Shown one piece after another: positions 1 through 7,157 of a DNA stretch of 26,486 nucleotides. How positions within the stretch are numbered: position 1 is the first letter of the stretch; the number at the start of each line of letters is the position of its first letter. Source of the stretch: Pelagibius sp050043265 (lineage in GTDB: Bacteria > Pseudomonadota > Alphaproteobacteria > Kiloniellales > Kiloniellaceae); assembly GCA_050043265.1 (NCBI GenBank), contig JBHJIR010000079.1:1-26486 (forward strand), read 5' to 3'. The translations under genes were made by a program, and so were the position numbers. The notes under the pieces are model-generated. The model did no database searches. It had not been told where the DNA came from and was given only the letters and a program-made list of their open reading frames with translations.

Positions 1-795
1 CGGGAGACCACCTCGATCTTCACCGATTTCTTCTGGGACGAGTTCGCCGCCCAGGTCCGTGTCGATCATAAACTGAACAACGTCGACGGCCTCGACTATC
101 TGCCGACGGACCGCAACATCGACGTCTATTTCAACGGCACCTACACCCCCTTCGTCGAGCCCCTCGAAGACGGTTCGATGCCGTGGTACGGCCAGCCTTT
201 CTTCGGCCTCTCGGCGGCGCTCTACGAGATCGACCGCATCGACACGTCCGACGATTTCCCGGACGACGACGCCAACAACACTACCCGGTCGGCGACCTTC
301 TCGGCCGGGTCGAACTACCAGAGCTGGAGCTGGAGCTTCTCGCACACGGTCTATTCTTTCTCGGATCACGTCGACCTCATGAGCGACACGCTGAACAACA
401 CCACGGGGCTCAGCGCCTACGTGTTGGCTGACGATTGGCTGACCCTGTCGCCCAGCCTGCAGTGGGATATGTTCGAAGACCTGGATACCGGCGACAGGAA
501 CGAGGCCCTCTATCTCGGGCTGAGCGCCGATATCACAGTAATTCCGGATACCCTGAACGCCACGCTGACCTATAATTTGAACCATCGGCTTGGCGACGGC
601 GACACACCGGACACCAACAGCTTTAACGGCGAGATCGTGTGGACTCTGCGCCAGGCGGAGGTCAACAAGCTGGGCGTCCAGTTGGCCTTCACCGGCTTCA
701 TCCAGGACACCAATGACGATTTTGAGAATACCCAGCCCGATCTGCAATATCAGGCCTTTACCGAACTTCGCCTGTCCCTGCCGGTAGCGTATTGA
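1..795 (+). CDS. Outer-membrane beta-barrel-like protein, 3' end only
   Basis: The reading frame is open from the first base of the window to the TGA at 793-795, so this is the last 264 codons of a longer gene and its start lies outside. The visible protein has no long hydrophobic helix. It has many short stretches of alternating polar and aromatic residues (for example SWSWSFSHTVYSF), Asp/Asn-rich turns and repeated strand-like segments, as expected of an outer-membrane beta-barrel. The last strand ends LRLSLPVAY, with a terminal aromatic residue as in many barrels. The next gene starts 11 bases after the stop, so they are probably co-transcribed. I do not recognise the family. The barrel assignment is inferred from composition and spacing only. 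Confidence 0.6.
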   Translation, partial: RETTSIFTDFFWDEFAAQVRVDHKLNNVDGLDYLPTDRNIDVYFNGTYTPFVEPLEDGSMPWYGQPFFGLSAALYEIDRIDTSDDFPDDDANNTTRSATFSAGSNYQSWSWSFSHTVYSFSDHVDLMSDTLNNTTGLSAYVLADDWLTLSPSLQWDMFEDLDTGDRNEALYLGLSADITVIPDTLNATLTYNLNHRLGDGDTPDTNSFNGEIVWTLRQAEVNKLGVQLAFTGFIQDTNDDFENTQPDLQYQAFTELRLSLPVAY

Positions 796-806
796 GAGGC
801 GATGTC

Positions 807-2039
807 ATGAGATTACGCCTTCTGGCCCGGCTTGCCGCCTTCCTCGCCGTCCTCATGGCGGGACTGTCGGCCTATCCGGCTATCGCCGGTATCGTCAGCG
901 TCGACACGACACAAGCCCGCATTCCGATTTCCGTCGTCGGCCCCAGCACGGTGACCGTGACCTGGCAGGTGGTCCGCCTGGGCGGCTCCGCCGCGACCAA
1001 TCCCGGCACCATCAGTTCGCCCAGTGGCGTCCTTCTGGTCAACGGCACCCCGGTCAGCACCATCAGCCGGACGCTCTCGCGATTTGCGCCCGGCGTCCCG
1101 CCCAGCACCAACGAGTCGCTGATTTTCACCGAGACCTTCGTCGTCCCGCAGGCAGTGGCTTTCCGCGCCGTCAAGGCCCGGGTCCCGATCGTCTACCAGC
1201 GCACCTTCACGGACACCGCCGGCACCTTCGGTGGCAACCCGGCAAGCCTGAGCGGCAACACCCAACTGACGCCGAGCGGGCCCGGTTCCCAGCCGCTGTC
1301 CATCGCCCGGCTGGAGCTGAGCTTCGACGACGGGTCCCGGGTCAAGGTCCTGCCCAAGGGCGGCCGCCTGCGCGCCATCGCCGAACTGCGCACCAGCGGC
1401 GTCGGCCTGATCCAGGGCGAGTGGCAGATCGCCACGGCGCCGACCACGTCCGGAACACCGGTATTCCGGACCCTGGCTTTGGTGCGTCAGCCCGTCGCCG
1501 GCAACGGCCGCACCGTCATCACCTCGCCGCCGCTGCCGACCCGCTTCGAAGGCAACAGTTTCGTGCGCCTGCTGCTGACCGACCCGACGAGCTTCTTCGA
1601 CGAGCCGGAGTTGCAGTTCTACGTCACGTCGGAAAGCCCCCTGCCCGACAAGCAGGAACCGCGGCTGATGCTGATCACCGCCCCGCAGCCGGGCACGCCG
1701 CTGACGCTGACCACGCGCTTTGCCTGGCAGGCGATCCCTGGCGCCCATCTCTACAAGCTGGAAATCTTCGGTGCGCCGGTGGGCCCGGCAGCGACGGTTG
1801 CGGACACGGTCGTCACGACCCCGGTACCGCTCGACCCTGCCCCCGATACGCAGAGCGTCCAAGGGCTGCAGCCGCTGACCGGGGTCGTGCTGCCCGGCAC
1901 CCTGACGGCGATCCGCCTGCAGGACTATACCCTGGCGCATCTGCCCGGAGACCGCCGCTACCAATGGACCGTCAAGGCGATCGCCGAAAACGGCGCCCTG
2001 CTGGGGGTCAGCCCGCCGCGGGAGATCTATAAACCCTAA
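807..2039 (+). CDS. Exported protein of unknown function, paralog A
   Basis: This 410-residue protein is of a family I do not recognise. The ATG at 807 is preferred over the in-frame TTG at 792 because GAGAGG lies about 6 bases upstream and the product then starts with a clean signal peptide (MRLRLLARLAAF..., likely cleaved near AIAG, residue 28). The mature part opens with a strand-rich domain (GPSTVTVTWQVVR). A central block follows (SIARLELSFDDGSRVKVLPKG ... GEWQIA ... GTPVFRTLALVRQ ... TSPPLPTRFEG), then a C-terminal fibronectin-like segment (TRFAWQAIPGAHLYKLEIFG) ending REIYKP. All three blocks recur in the next gene, so the two are tandem duplicates. There are no Cys pairs, catalytic motifs or membrane helices beyond the signal. 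It is probably periplasmic or surface-attached and works with the upstream barrel protein (inference from position). Confidence 0.8.
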   Translation: MRLRLLARLAAFLAVLMAGLSAYPAIAGIVSVDTTQARIPISVVGPSTVTVTWQVVRLGGSAATNPGTISSPSGVLLVNGTPVSTISRTLSRFAPGVPPSTNESLIFTETFVVPQAVAFRAVKARVPIVYQRTFTDTAGTFGGNPASLSGNTQLTPSGPGSQPLSIARLELSFDDGSRVKVLPKGGRLRAIAELRTSGVGLIQGEWQIATAPTTSGTPVFRTLALVRQPVAGNGRTVITSPPLPTRFEGNSFVRLLLTDPTSFFDEPELQFYVTSESPLPDKQEPRLMLITAPQPGTPLTLTTRFAWQAIPGAHLYKLEIFGAPVGPAATVADTVVTTPVPLDPAPDTQSVQGLQPLTGVVLPGTLTAIRLQDYTLAHLPGDRRYQWTVKAIAENGALLGVSPPREIYKP

Positions 2040-2159
2040 GCATAGTGAAGGGAATTGAACCGCCGGTTACCGCCGCTCGACTTACCGGCAGCAACAGCAT
2101 CCGCCACCGCGAAAATGGGGGACGCCGTTGCGCTCAACAGCTATGCAAGGAATGAGATA

Positions 2160-3371
2160 ATGGGCGCCCGTTTTCTTCGAATGACCGCCGCACTGGCCGC
2201 GTCTCTGGCCACGTTGTCCCTGGCTCAGCCCCAAGCCGGGGCCGCCATCATCGCGGCCGACAGCACACCGGCTTCAGTCTCCGTCGGGGCCACCGGACCG
2301 GCAACGGTGACGGTGAACTGGGAGGTCTTGCGCGAGGCGGTGAACCCACCCAGCCCGGCAACCGTTTCTTCCCAAAACATCAAAATCCGGATCGGCGGCA
2401 GCGTGGTCGCGACCTTGGCACGCACGCTGACAAAAGACATTCAGGGGCAGGGTTTCCAGGAGACGGTGAAGTTCCGTGAAGTGGTGCAGCTGCCACAGGC
2501 GGTGATCTATCGCGCGATCAAGCAGGGCGGCGCGCTGCGTCTTGAGCGCGAGTTCAACGACAACGCCGACAATATCTCGAAGACGGCGGAGCTCGAAGTG
2601 CGACCGAGCGGCGAAGGCGCCGCCGCATTCGCGGTCCAGCGCCTGGAACTTGCCTTCGGGGACGACGCGCGCAGCAAGGTTCTGTCCAAGGGCAGCGAAC
2701 TCCACGTGGTTGCCGAACTGAACACCTCCGGCACCGGCCTGCTCACCGGCCAATGGGAAGTTGCCGACGGCAGCACCACGGCCGGCACACCGGTCTTCCG
2801 CGCCCTCACCCTGGTCCGCCAGGGCATCGGCGGCGGTGGCCGCGCCGTGATCACCAGCCCGCCGCTGCCCACCGCCATGGAAGGTACCCACCTGGTGCGG
2901 TTCCGCGTCGTCGAACCGGGCTTAGCCTACGAAACCCCGGTGCTGCAGTACTACGTGACGGCCGCGGTGCCGGGCCAGACTGTGGCCCAGAGCCCGGCAG
3001 CCCAGCAGCAAGTGCTGATCAGTGCGCCGCGCCCCGGCGCCGTACTGGACGCGGACACCCATTTCGCCTGGAACGCGATCCCGGGGGCCGATGCCTACCG
3101 GATCGCCTTCTATGCAACCCCGGCCGGCCCCGCCGAGCCGCTCGACCCAGCCCAGAACCTCCAGGCCCAGGCGGCCCCGGAACTCCCTGACGGCGACCCG
3201 GCTCCGCTGGCCGGGATCTTCGTCGCCGGTGGCCAGACGGAGGCGGTTTTGCCGCCTTCTTCCCTGGCCCAGTTGCCCGCCGACCGGAGCTACCTCTGGA
3301 AGGTTACCGCGATTGATGGTAATGGCGCTGTGATCGGGTCCAGCTCAATCCGGAAAATCCACAAACCCTAG
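2160..3371 (+). CDS. Exported protein of unknown function, paralog B
   Basis: This 403-residue protein is a diverged tandem copy of the preceding gene. The start at 2160 is chosen because AAGGAA lies 7 bases upstream and a signal peptide follows directly (MGARFLRMTAALAASLATLS..., cleavage near AGAA). A longer in-frame start at 2055 would add an unlikely 35-residue leader. Blocks shared with paralog A are GPATVTVNWEVLR, the VxxPQAVxxRAxK segment, RLELAFGDDARSKVLSKG, GTPVFRALTLVRQ, TSPPLPTAMEG, HFAWNAIPGADAYRIAFY and the end RKIHKP. The C-terminal part looks like an immunoglobulin/fibronectin-type fold because of its FAWxAIPGAxxY motif. It lies between paralog A and an ECF sigma operon, with a stem-loop right after its stop. 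The function is unknown. Position suggests an envelope role under control of the downstream sigma factor, but this is inference. Confidence 0.8.
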   Translation: MGARFLRMTAALAASLATLSLAQPQAGAAIIAADSTPASVSVGATGPATVTVNWEVLREAVNPPSPATVSSQNIKIRIGGSVVATLARTLTKDIQGQGFQETVKFREVVQLPQAVIYRAIKQGGALRLEREFNDNADNISKTAELEVRPSGEGAAAFAVQRLELAFGDDARSKVLSKGSELHVVAELNTSGTGLLTGQWEVADGSTTAGTPVFRALTLVRQGIGGGGRAVITSPPLPTAMEGTHLVRFRVVEPGLAYETPVLQYYVTAAVPGQTVAQSPAAQQQVLISAPRPGAVLDADTHFAWNAIPGADAYRIAFYATPAGPAEPLDPAQNLQAQAAPELPDGDPAPLAGIFVAGGQTEAVLPPSSLAQLPADRSYLWKVTAIDGNGAVIGSSSIRKIHKP

Positions 3372-3394
3372 GCGCTCGGGGGGCCCGAGGCGCC
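3371..3394 (+). other. Intercistronic stem-loop after paralog B
   Basis: GGCGCTCGGG pairs with CCCGAGGCGCC around a GGG loop: 6 bp, then 4 bp beyond a single bulged G. It starts at the last base of the paralog B stop codon and ends 20 bases before the sigma-factor GTG. No T-run follows, so it is not a standard terminator. It may be a partial terminator, a processing site or a block to 3' decay. Confidence 0.5.
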
Positions 3395-3414
3395 ACAAGT
3401 GACAGGGGCCACGC

Positions 3415-3969
3415 GTGACCCAGGACGACCGAGAGCTGTTGAACCGGATGGCAAAAGGCGACCAGTCTGCACTGGACGCCTTTTACCGTCTCTATGAAGG
3501 GCGTGTTTACCGTTTTATTCGTTCCAAATTGAACGATTCCTTCGACGCCTCCGACGTACTCAATGAGGTCATGTTCGAAGTCTGGCGCAACGCCAGCCGC
3601 TTTGAAGGCCGGTCGTCGGTGAGCACCTGGGTTCTAGGCATCGCCCACCACAAGACGATCGACCGGATCCGGCGGCGCAAACCAGGCGAGAGCGTGGAAC
3701 TGGATCCGGAGATGGCGGAGGACGACGTCCCGGATGCGGCAGAAACGCTCTCAGCGGCACAGGACGCCAAGCAGGTGCGGCATTGCGTGGATCAACTCTC
3801 GGAAGCGCACCGCAGCGTGGTTCACCTGGCCTTCTTCGAGGACCTCCCCTACGGGGAAATCGCCGGCATCGTCGGCTGCCCGGAGGGAACCGTGAAGACC
3901 AGGATGTTTCACGCGAAAAAGGCACTGATGAAGTGCCTTGCGGGGCTCAAAGAGATGGGATTGTCATGA
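3415..3969 (+). CDS. ECF (RpoE-type) RNA polymerase sigma factor
   Basis: This 184-residue alternative sigma factor would redirect RNA polymerase to a small regulon. Region 2 is clear at about residues 15-90: the helix DVLNEVMFEVWRNASRFEG is followed by STWVLGIAHHKTIDRIRRRK, the part that melts and reads the -10 element. After an acidic linker (about 91-120), region 4 at about 125-175 holds the -35-reading helix-turn-helix (EIAGIVGCPEGTVKTRMFHAKKAL). There is no sigma-1.1 or region 3, as expected for group 4. The start is GTG, with CAGGGG 6 bases upstream. The stop TGA overlaps the ATG of the anti-sigma gene (ATGA), so the two are translationally coupled. I could not find a convincing matching promoter motif in the window, so autoregulation is not shown. 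Confidence 0.95.
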   Translation: MTQDDRELLNRMAKGDQSALDAFYRLYEGRVYRFIRSKLNDSFDASDVLNEVMFEVWRNASRFEGRSSVSTWVLGIAHHKTIDRIRRRKPGESVELDPEMAEDDVPDAAETLSAAQDAKQVRHCVDQLSEAHRSVVHLAFFEDLPYGEIAGIVGCPEGTVKTRMFHAKKALMKCLAGLKEMGLS

Positions 3970-4586
3970 TGGCTGAGAACGGAAACAGAGACGAGGCGCT
4001 GGACCTCCTGCTCCCGTGGTATGTCAACGACACGCTCGGCGCCGAGGAGCGCCAGCAGGTCGAGGCCTACCTGGAACGCAGCCCCCACGCCCGAGACGAA
4101 GTCGATCTGCTGCGCGCCCTGCGCCAGCAGGTCAAGGAACAGCGCATCGAGAACAGTCCCGGCGATCTCGGCCTGCAGCGCCTTAAGCGCGAAATCAAGC
4201 AGGACACACAGCAGTCCGGCGGCAGCGACGGAAAGACCGGCAAGGTCGTCACCGTCGCCAACTGGTGGCGCCCCCTGGCGGTCGCCGCCTGCCTGGCGGT
4301 GATGGTCCAGGCCGCCGTCATGGTCGGCCTGACCGGCGTGCCCGGCAGCGACGTCACCACGGCTTCCGGCAACGCCGCGGTGCTGCAGGTCACCTTCGCG
4401 CCCGACGCGACGGAACAGCAGATTCGCGACGTGCTGCAATCCGCCGGCGCCAGCATCGCCGACGGGCCGACGGCACTGGGCATCTACAACCTGCGCCTGG
4501 TCGATCCCACCGGCACCACCGTCGAGGAAGCCCTCGCCACCCTGCGGGCCAGCAACCGGATCGTCACCTTCGCGGAGCGGAACTGA
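3966..4586 (+). CDS. Membrane anti-sigma factor with subtilase-propeptide-like periplasmic domain
   Basis: This 206-residue single-pass protein should hold the upstream sigma factor at the membrane. The N-terminal part (LLLPWYVNDTLGAEERQQVEAYL, about 14-36) matches the usual anti-sigma domain pattern, but the zinc-binding HxxxCxxC is absent: the expected place reads ERSPHARDEV. A membrane helix spans about 103-122. The periplasmic tail (about 138-206) reads VLQVTFAPDATEQQIRDVL, then PTALGIYNLRL, then VEEALATLRASNRIVTFAERN in the order of secondary structure typical of subtilisin prodomains (I9/fervidolysin-N type), which end in similar VxxAEPN-like motifs. The protease encoded 5 bases downstream has a matching segment. 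The start at 3966 overlaps the sigma-factor stop; the ATG at 3969 would shorten it by one residue. Anti-sigma function is inferred from operon position and N-terminal pattern, and the propeptide match from reading the two proteins side by side. Confidence 0.85.
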   Translation: MMAENGNRDEALDLLLPWYVNDTLGAEERQQVEAYLERSPHARDEVDLLRALRQQVKEQRIENSPGDLGLQRLKREIKQDTQQSGGSDGKTGKVVTVANWWRPLAVAACLAVMVQAAVMVGLTGVPGSDVTTASGNAAVLQVTFAPDATEQQIRDVLQSAGASIADGPTALGIYNLRLVDPTGTTVEEALATLRASNRIVTFAERN

Positions 4587-4591
4587 CCGTC

Positions 4592-6331
4592 ATGGCCGCC
4601 GCGCGGACATCCCGGGTTCCCTGCCGGCTCGTCAGCCTGCTCGGCGGCTTTGCCGTTGCTGCCACGATGGCGGCGGCACTGCTGGCCCCACGCGCGGTGG
4701 AAGCGCAAGAAGCCCCCAAGCCGGTGATCGTCGGCATCGGCATCACCGGTTGCGTCGATTACGGCGATAGCCTGAAAGTACGGGGCCGCAAGCTGGGGCG
4801 CGCCGGCGGCCGCATTCTGGTCCTGCGCGACCCCAACGTTGTCGTCGCCCTGCCGGTGTCGTCCTGGACCGACATGGCCATTCGGGCGACGGTGCCGAAG
4901 AACAAGATGCTGGGGCGCGGCAAGTGGTACGTGCTGGGCATCCAGGAAACGCGTAGCGGCAAGTGGCTGTCCGGCCAAGGCCGGCCCGTGCAGATCTGTG
5001 AGGAAAAGCCGGCCCAGGCCCAGCCCCAGGCCGGGGCCAATCCCGGCGGCGCCAATCCCAACAATCCCAGTTCCAACAATCCCGGTCCCAACAATCCCGG
5101 TCCGGGCCGGCCGGACCCGCGCGAACCCCTTCGCCCGGCGGGTCAGGCTGATCGTCTGCCGCCTCCCGCCGCTCCCGCGGCCCCCGGAACCGCGCCGGGA
5201 GCCACGCCGCCGCCGACCCCCGCTGCCGTGGATCCGGACCTTGTCCCCGACGAAGTCCTCGCCATCACCGGCACGCTGACCGATGCCACGACCCTCGCCC
5301 AGCAGGTTGCCAACCTGGGTTATGCGGTACGCTCGCTGCAGGAACTGCCGACCCTCGGCTTCGCGCTGCTGCGCCTCGGCCTGCCGAACGGCGTCGACGT
5401 GCCGACGGCCCTCAATGCGCTGCGCCAGAGCTTCCCGACGATCCTGTTCGATGCCAACACGCTTTACGAACCCGATGGCACCGCATCCCAGGACGGCCCG
5501 GCTGCCGGGGCGCCGCGGCACTATGCGAAGAACCTCGTCGGCTGGCCCGAAGCGAGACCGGGCTGCACCGCCACGGTCGATGTCGGGCTGATCGATACGG
5601 CGGTCGACGCCGCCCACGAGGCCCTGGAAGGCCGCGCCATCACGGCGCGAAGTTTCATCGCAGCGGGGATTCCACCCGCGCCGCCCGACCACGGCACCGC
5701 CGTGGCCGCCCTACTGGTGGGGGCACCGGACAGCAACGCAAGCGGACTCCTTCCCGCCGCCCGTCTATACGCGGCGGCGATTTTCAGTGTGAAGCCGGAC
5801 AACCGTGTGGTCGGCACCACCGACGCCATCGCCCGCTCCATCGACTGGCTCGGCCAGCAGGGCGTGCGGGTGGTCAACCTCAGCCTCTCCGGCCCCGGCA
5901 ACCAGGTCATGCGGCTGACCGCCGAACGCGCCTTGGACGGCGGCATGGTGCTGGTCGCCGCCGCCGGCAACGAAGGCCCCAACGCCGCGCCGGTGTTTCC
6001 CGCCGGCTATCCGGCAGTGCTGGCGGTGACCGCGGTGGACGCCTCGCTGCAGCCCTACCGCGACGCCAACCGTGGCGACTACATCGACCTGGCGGCGCCC
6101 GGCGTCGACGTCTGGAGCGCCCGCGGCGGCCAAGGCGGCCGCTACAATACCGGCACCTCCTTCGCCGCGCCTTTCGTCTCGGCCGCGGCGGCGCTGGCCC
6201 TTACCCAGAGCCCCGATGCCTCGCCGCAGCGCATCCGTCAGACCCTGCAGGAGGTCGCTCGCGATCTCGGTGCGCCGGGCCGCGACAGCACCTTCGGCTG
6301 GGGCCTGATGCAACCGCCCGGCGGCTGTTGA
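4592..6331 (+). CDS. Secreted subtilisin-like serine protease (S8) with N-terminal TIG-like domain
   Basis: This 579-residue exported S8 peptidase starts at the ATG at 4592, five bases after the anti-sigma stop. A long N-terminal membrane/signal segment (about 12-38, AVEA-QE cleavage) is followed by an IPT/TIG-like strand domain (about 43-136; GIGITGCVDYGDSLKVRGRKLG). A Pro/Asn/Ala-rich linker (about 138-215) includes three NNPGP-type repeats. A propeptide-like domain (about 220-296) precedes the catalytic domain (about 325-573). The full catalytic set is visible: Asp335 (GLIDT), His367 (PDHGTAVA), oxyanion Asn460 (AAAGNEGP) and Ser523 (GTSFAAP). The end FGWGL is typical of the family. It should be active in the periplasm or outside the cell. 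Its place after sigma/anti-sigma suggests that it processes the anti-sigma factor or is a product of the regulon (inference). The TIG assignment is tentative. Confidence 0.93.
   Translation: MAAARTSRVPCRLVSLLGGFAVAATMAAALLAPRAVEAQEAPKPVIVGIGITGCVDYGDSLKVRGRKLGRAGGRILVLRDPNVVVALPVSSWTDMAIRATVPKNKMLGRGKWYVLGIQETRSGKWLSGQGRPVQICEEKPAQAQPQAGANPGGANPNNPSSNNPGPNNPGPGRPDPREPLRPAGQADRLPPPAAPAAPGTAPGATPPPTPAAVDPDLVPDEVLAITGTLTDATTLAQQVANLGYAVRSLQELPTLGFALLRLGLPNGVDVPTALNALRQSFPTILFDANTLYEPDGTASQDGPAAGAPRHYAKNLVGWPEARPGCTATVDVGLIDTAVDAAHEALEGRAITARSFIAAGIPPAPPDHGTAVAALLVGAPDSNASGLLPAARLYAAAIFSVKPDNRVVGTTDAIARSIDWLGQQGVRVVNLSLSGPGNQVMRLTAERALDGGMVLVAAAGNEGPNAAPVFPAGYPAVLAVTAVDASLQPYRDANRGDYIDLAAPGVDVWSARGGQGGRYNTGTSFAAPFVSAAAALALTQSPDASPQRIRQTLQEVARDLGAPGRDSTFGWGLMQPPGGC
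5059..5103 (+). repeat. Three 15-bp in-frame repeats in the protease linker
   Basis: CAACAATCCCAGTTC is followed by two identical copies of CAACAATCCCGGTCC. The unit is a multiple of 3 and encodes an Asn/Pro/Gly linker between the TIG-like domain and the propeptide. The copy number could change without breaking the frame. Confidence 0.9.
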
Positions 6332-6337
6332 GCCGCC
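6320..6337. terminator. Stem-loop between convergent protease and mtgA genes
   Basis: GGCGGCT and AGCCGCC form a perfect 7-bp stem with a GTTG loop that includes the protease stop codon. A perfect 10-bp palindrome, TGACCGGTCA (6338-6347), follows and contains the mtgA stop. The genes converge with only 13 bases between them, so the hairpin could serve both strands. There is no T-tract on either side, so terminator function is uncertain. Confidence 0.4.
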
Positions 6338-6344
6338 TGACCGG

Positions 6345-7157
6345 TCAATCGCTCACGCAGTCCAGCAGCGGACCGAGTTGGCGGACACGGGTGCGGATGA
6401 CGCTGGAACGCTGGGCGACATAGGTGTCCGCCGGCTGGGGACGCCACTCCAAGGGATTGGGCAACACGGCGGCGAGGCGGGAGGCCTGCGCCAGGGTGAG
6501 CCGGCTGGCCGGACGATCGTAGTAGTGCTGCGCCGCCGCCTCGATGCCGTAGATGCCGGGGCCCAGTTCGGCGATGTTCAGATAAACCTCGAGGATGCGC
6601 CGCTTCGGCCACAGCAGCTCGATGGAGGCCGTCAAAGGCACCTCCAGCCCCTTGCGCAGAATGCTGCGCGACGGCCAGAGGAACAGGTTCTTGGCGGTCT
6701 GCATGGAAATCGTGCTGCCGCCGCCCGCGCGCTCCCCGGCGGCATAGGCTTCGGCGGCGGCCTGCAGCGATTGCCAGTCGAAACCGCTGTGCTCGCAGAA
6801 CAGGTTGTCCTCAGAGGCCACCACGGCCTGGCGCATCGCCGGAGCGATTTCCTCCCAGGCGACCCAGTCCTTTGCCAGCCCCTGCCCTTCGACCAGCCGG
6901 ATCAGCATCAGCGGCGTCACCGGCACCGGCACGAAGCGGTAAAGCAGAACACGCCCGCGCGGCGCGAGGACGAAGCTCACCAGCAAGGCGATCGCCAGGC
7001 GCCGCGACCAGATCCGCATCGACGCCGGCAGCGCATCCCACCAGCCGAACCAGCGTCTGCGACGCGCCGGCCGGCGTGCCGCGGCGGCAGCCGTGCGCCC
7101 CCGTCCCGACTTCGCGCCCTTGCCTCCCCCTGCGCCCCCTCTGCCCCTGGCCGCCAT
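6345..7157 (-). CDS. mtgA: Monofunctional biosynthetic peptidoglycan transglycosylase
   Basis: This 270-residue GT51 glycosyltransferase polymerises lipid II into glycan strands at the outer face of the inner membrane. A basic, Gly/Ala-rich cytoplasmic tail (about 1-50) is followed by one membrane anchor (about 52-66) and the GT51 domain (about 85-260). The family motifs are visible: VASEDNLFCEHSGFDW with catalytic Glu116, GGSTISMQTAKNLFLW (about 147-161), and KRRILEVYLNIAELGPGIYGIEAA (about 185-208). No transpeptidase domain follows, so it is MtgA rather than a class A PBP. The ATG at 7157 is chosen because GAGAGG lies 9 bases upstream; its first base overlaps the TGA of the upstream 805-residue gene, so translation is coupled. 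The N-terminal tail is longer than usual for the family and may be low-complexity. Confidence 0.95.
   Translation of the reverse strand: MAARGRGGAGGGKGAKSGRGRTAAAAARRPARRRRWFGWWDALPASMRIWSRRLAIALLVSFVLAPRGRVLLYRFVPVPVTPLMLIRLVEGQGLAKDWVAWEEIAPAMRQAVVASEDNLFCEHSGFDWQSLQAAAEAYAAGERAGGGSTISMQTAKNLFLWPSRSILRKGLEVPLTASIELLWPKRRILEVYLNIAELGPGIYGIEAAAQHYYDRPASRLTLAQASRLAAVLPNPLEWRPQPADTYVAQRSSVIRTRVRQLGPLLDCVSD

Noticed and set aside
4484..5692. 402-codon minus-strand ORF
   Set aside because: It lies antisense to the protease, which has a complete catalytic set; the product is a low-complexity Arg/Gly shadow typical of high-GC DNA.
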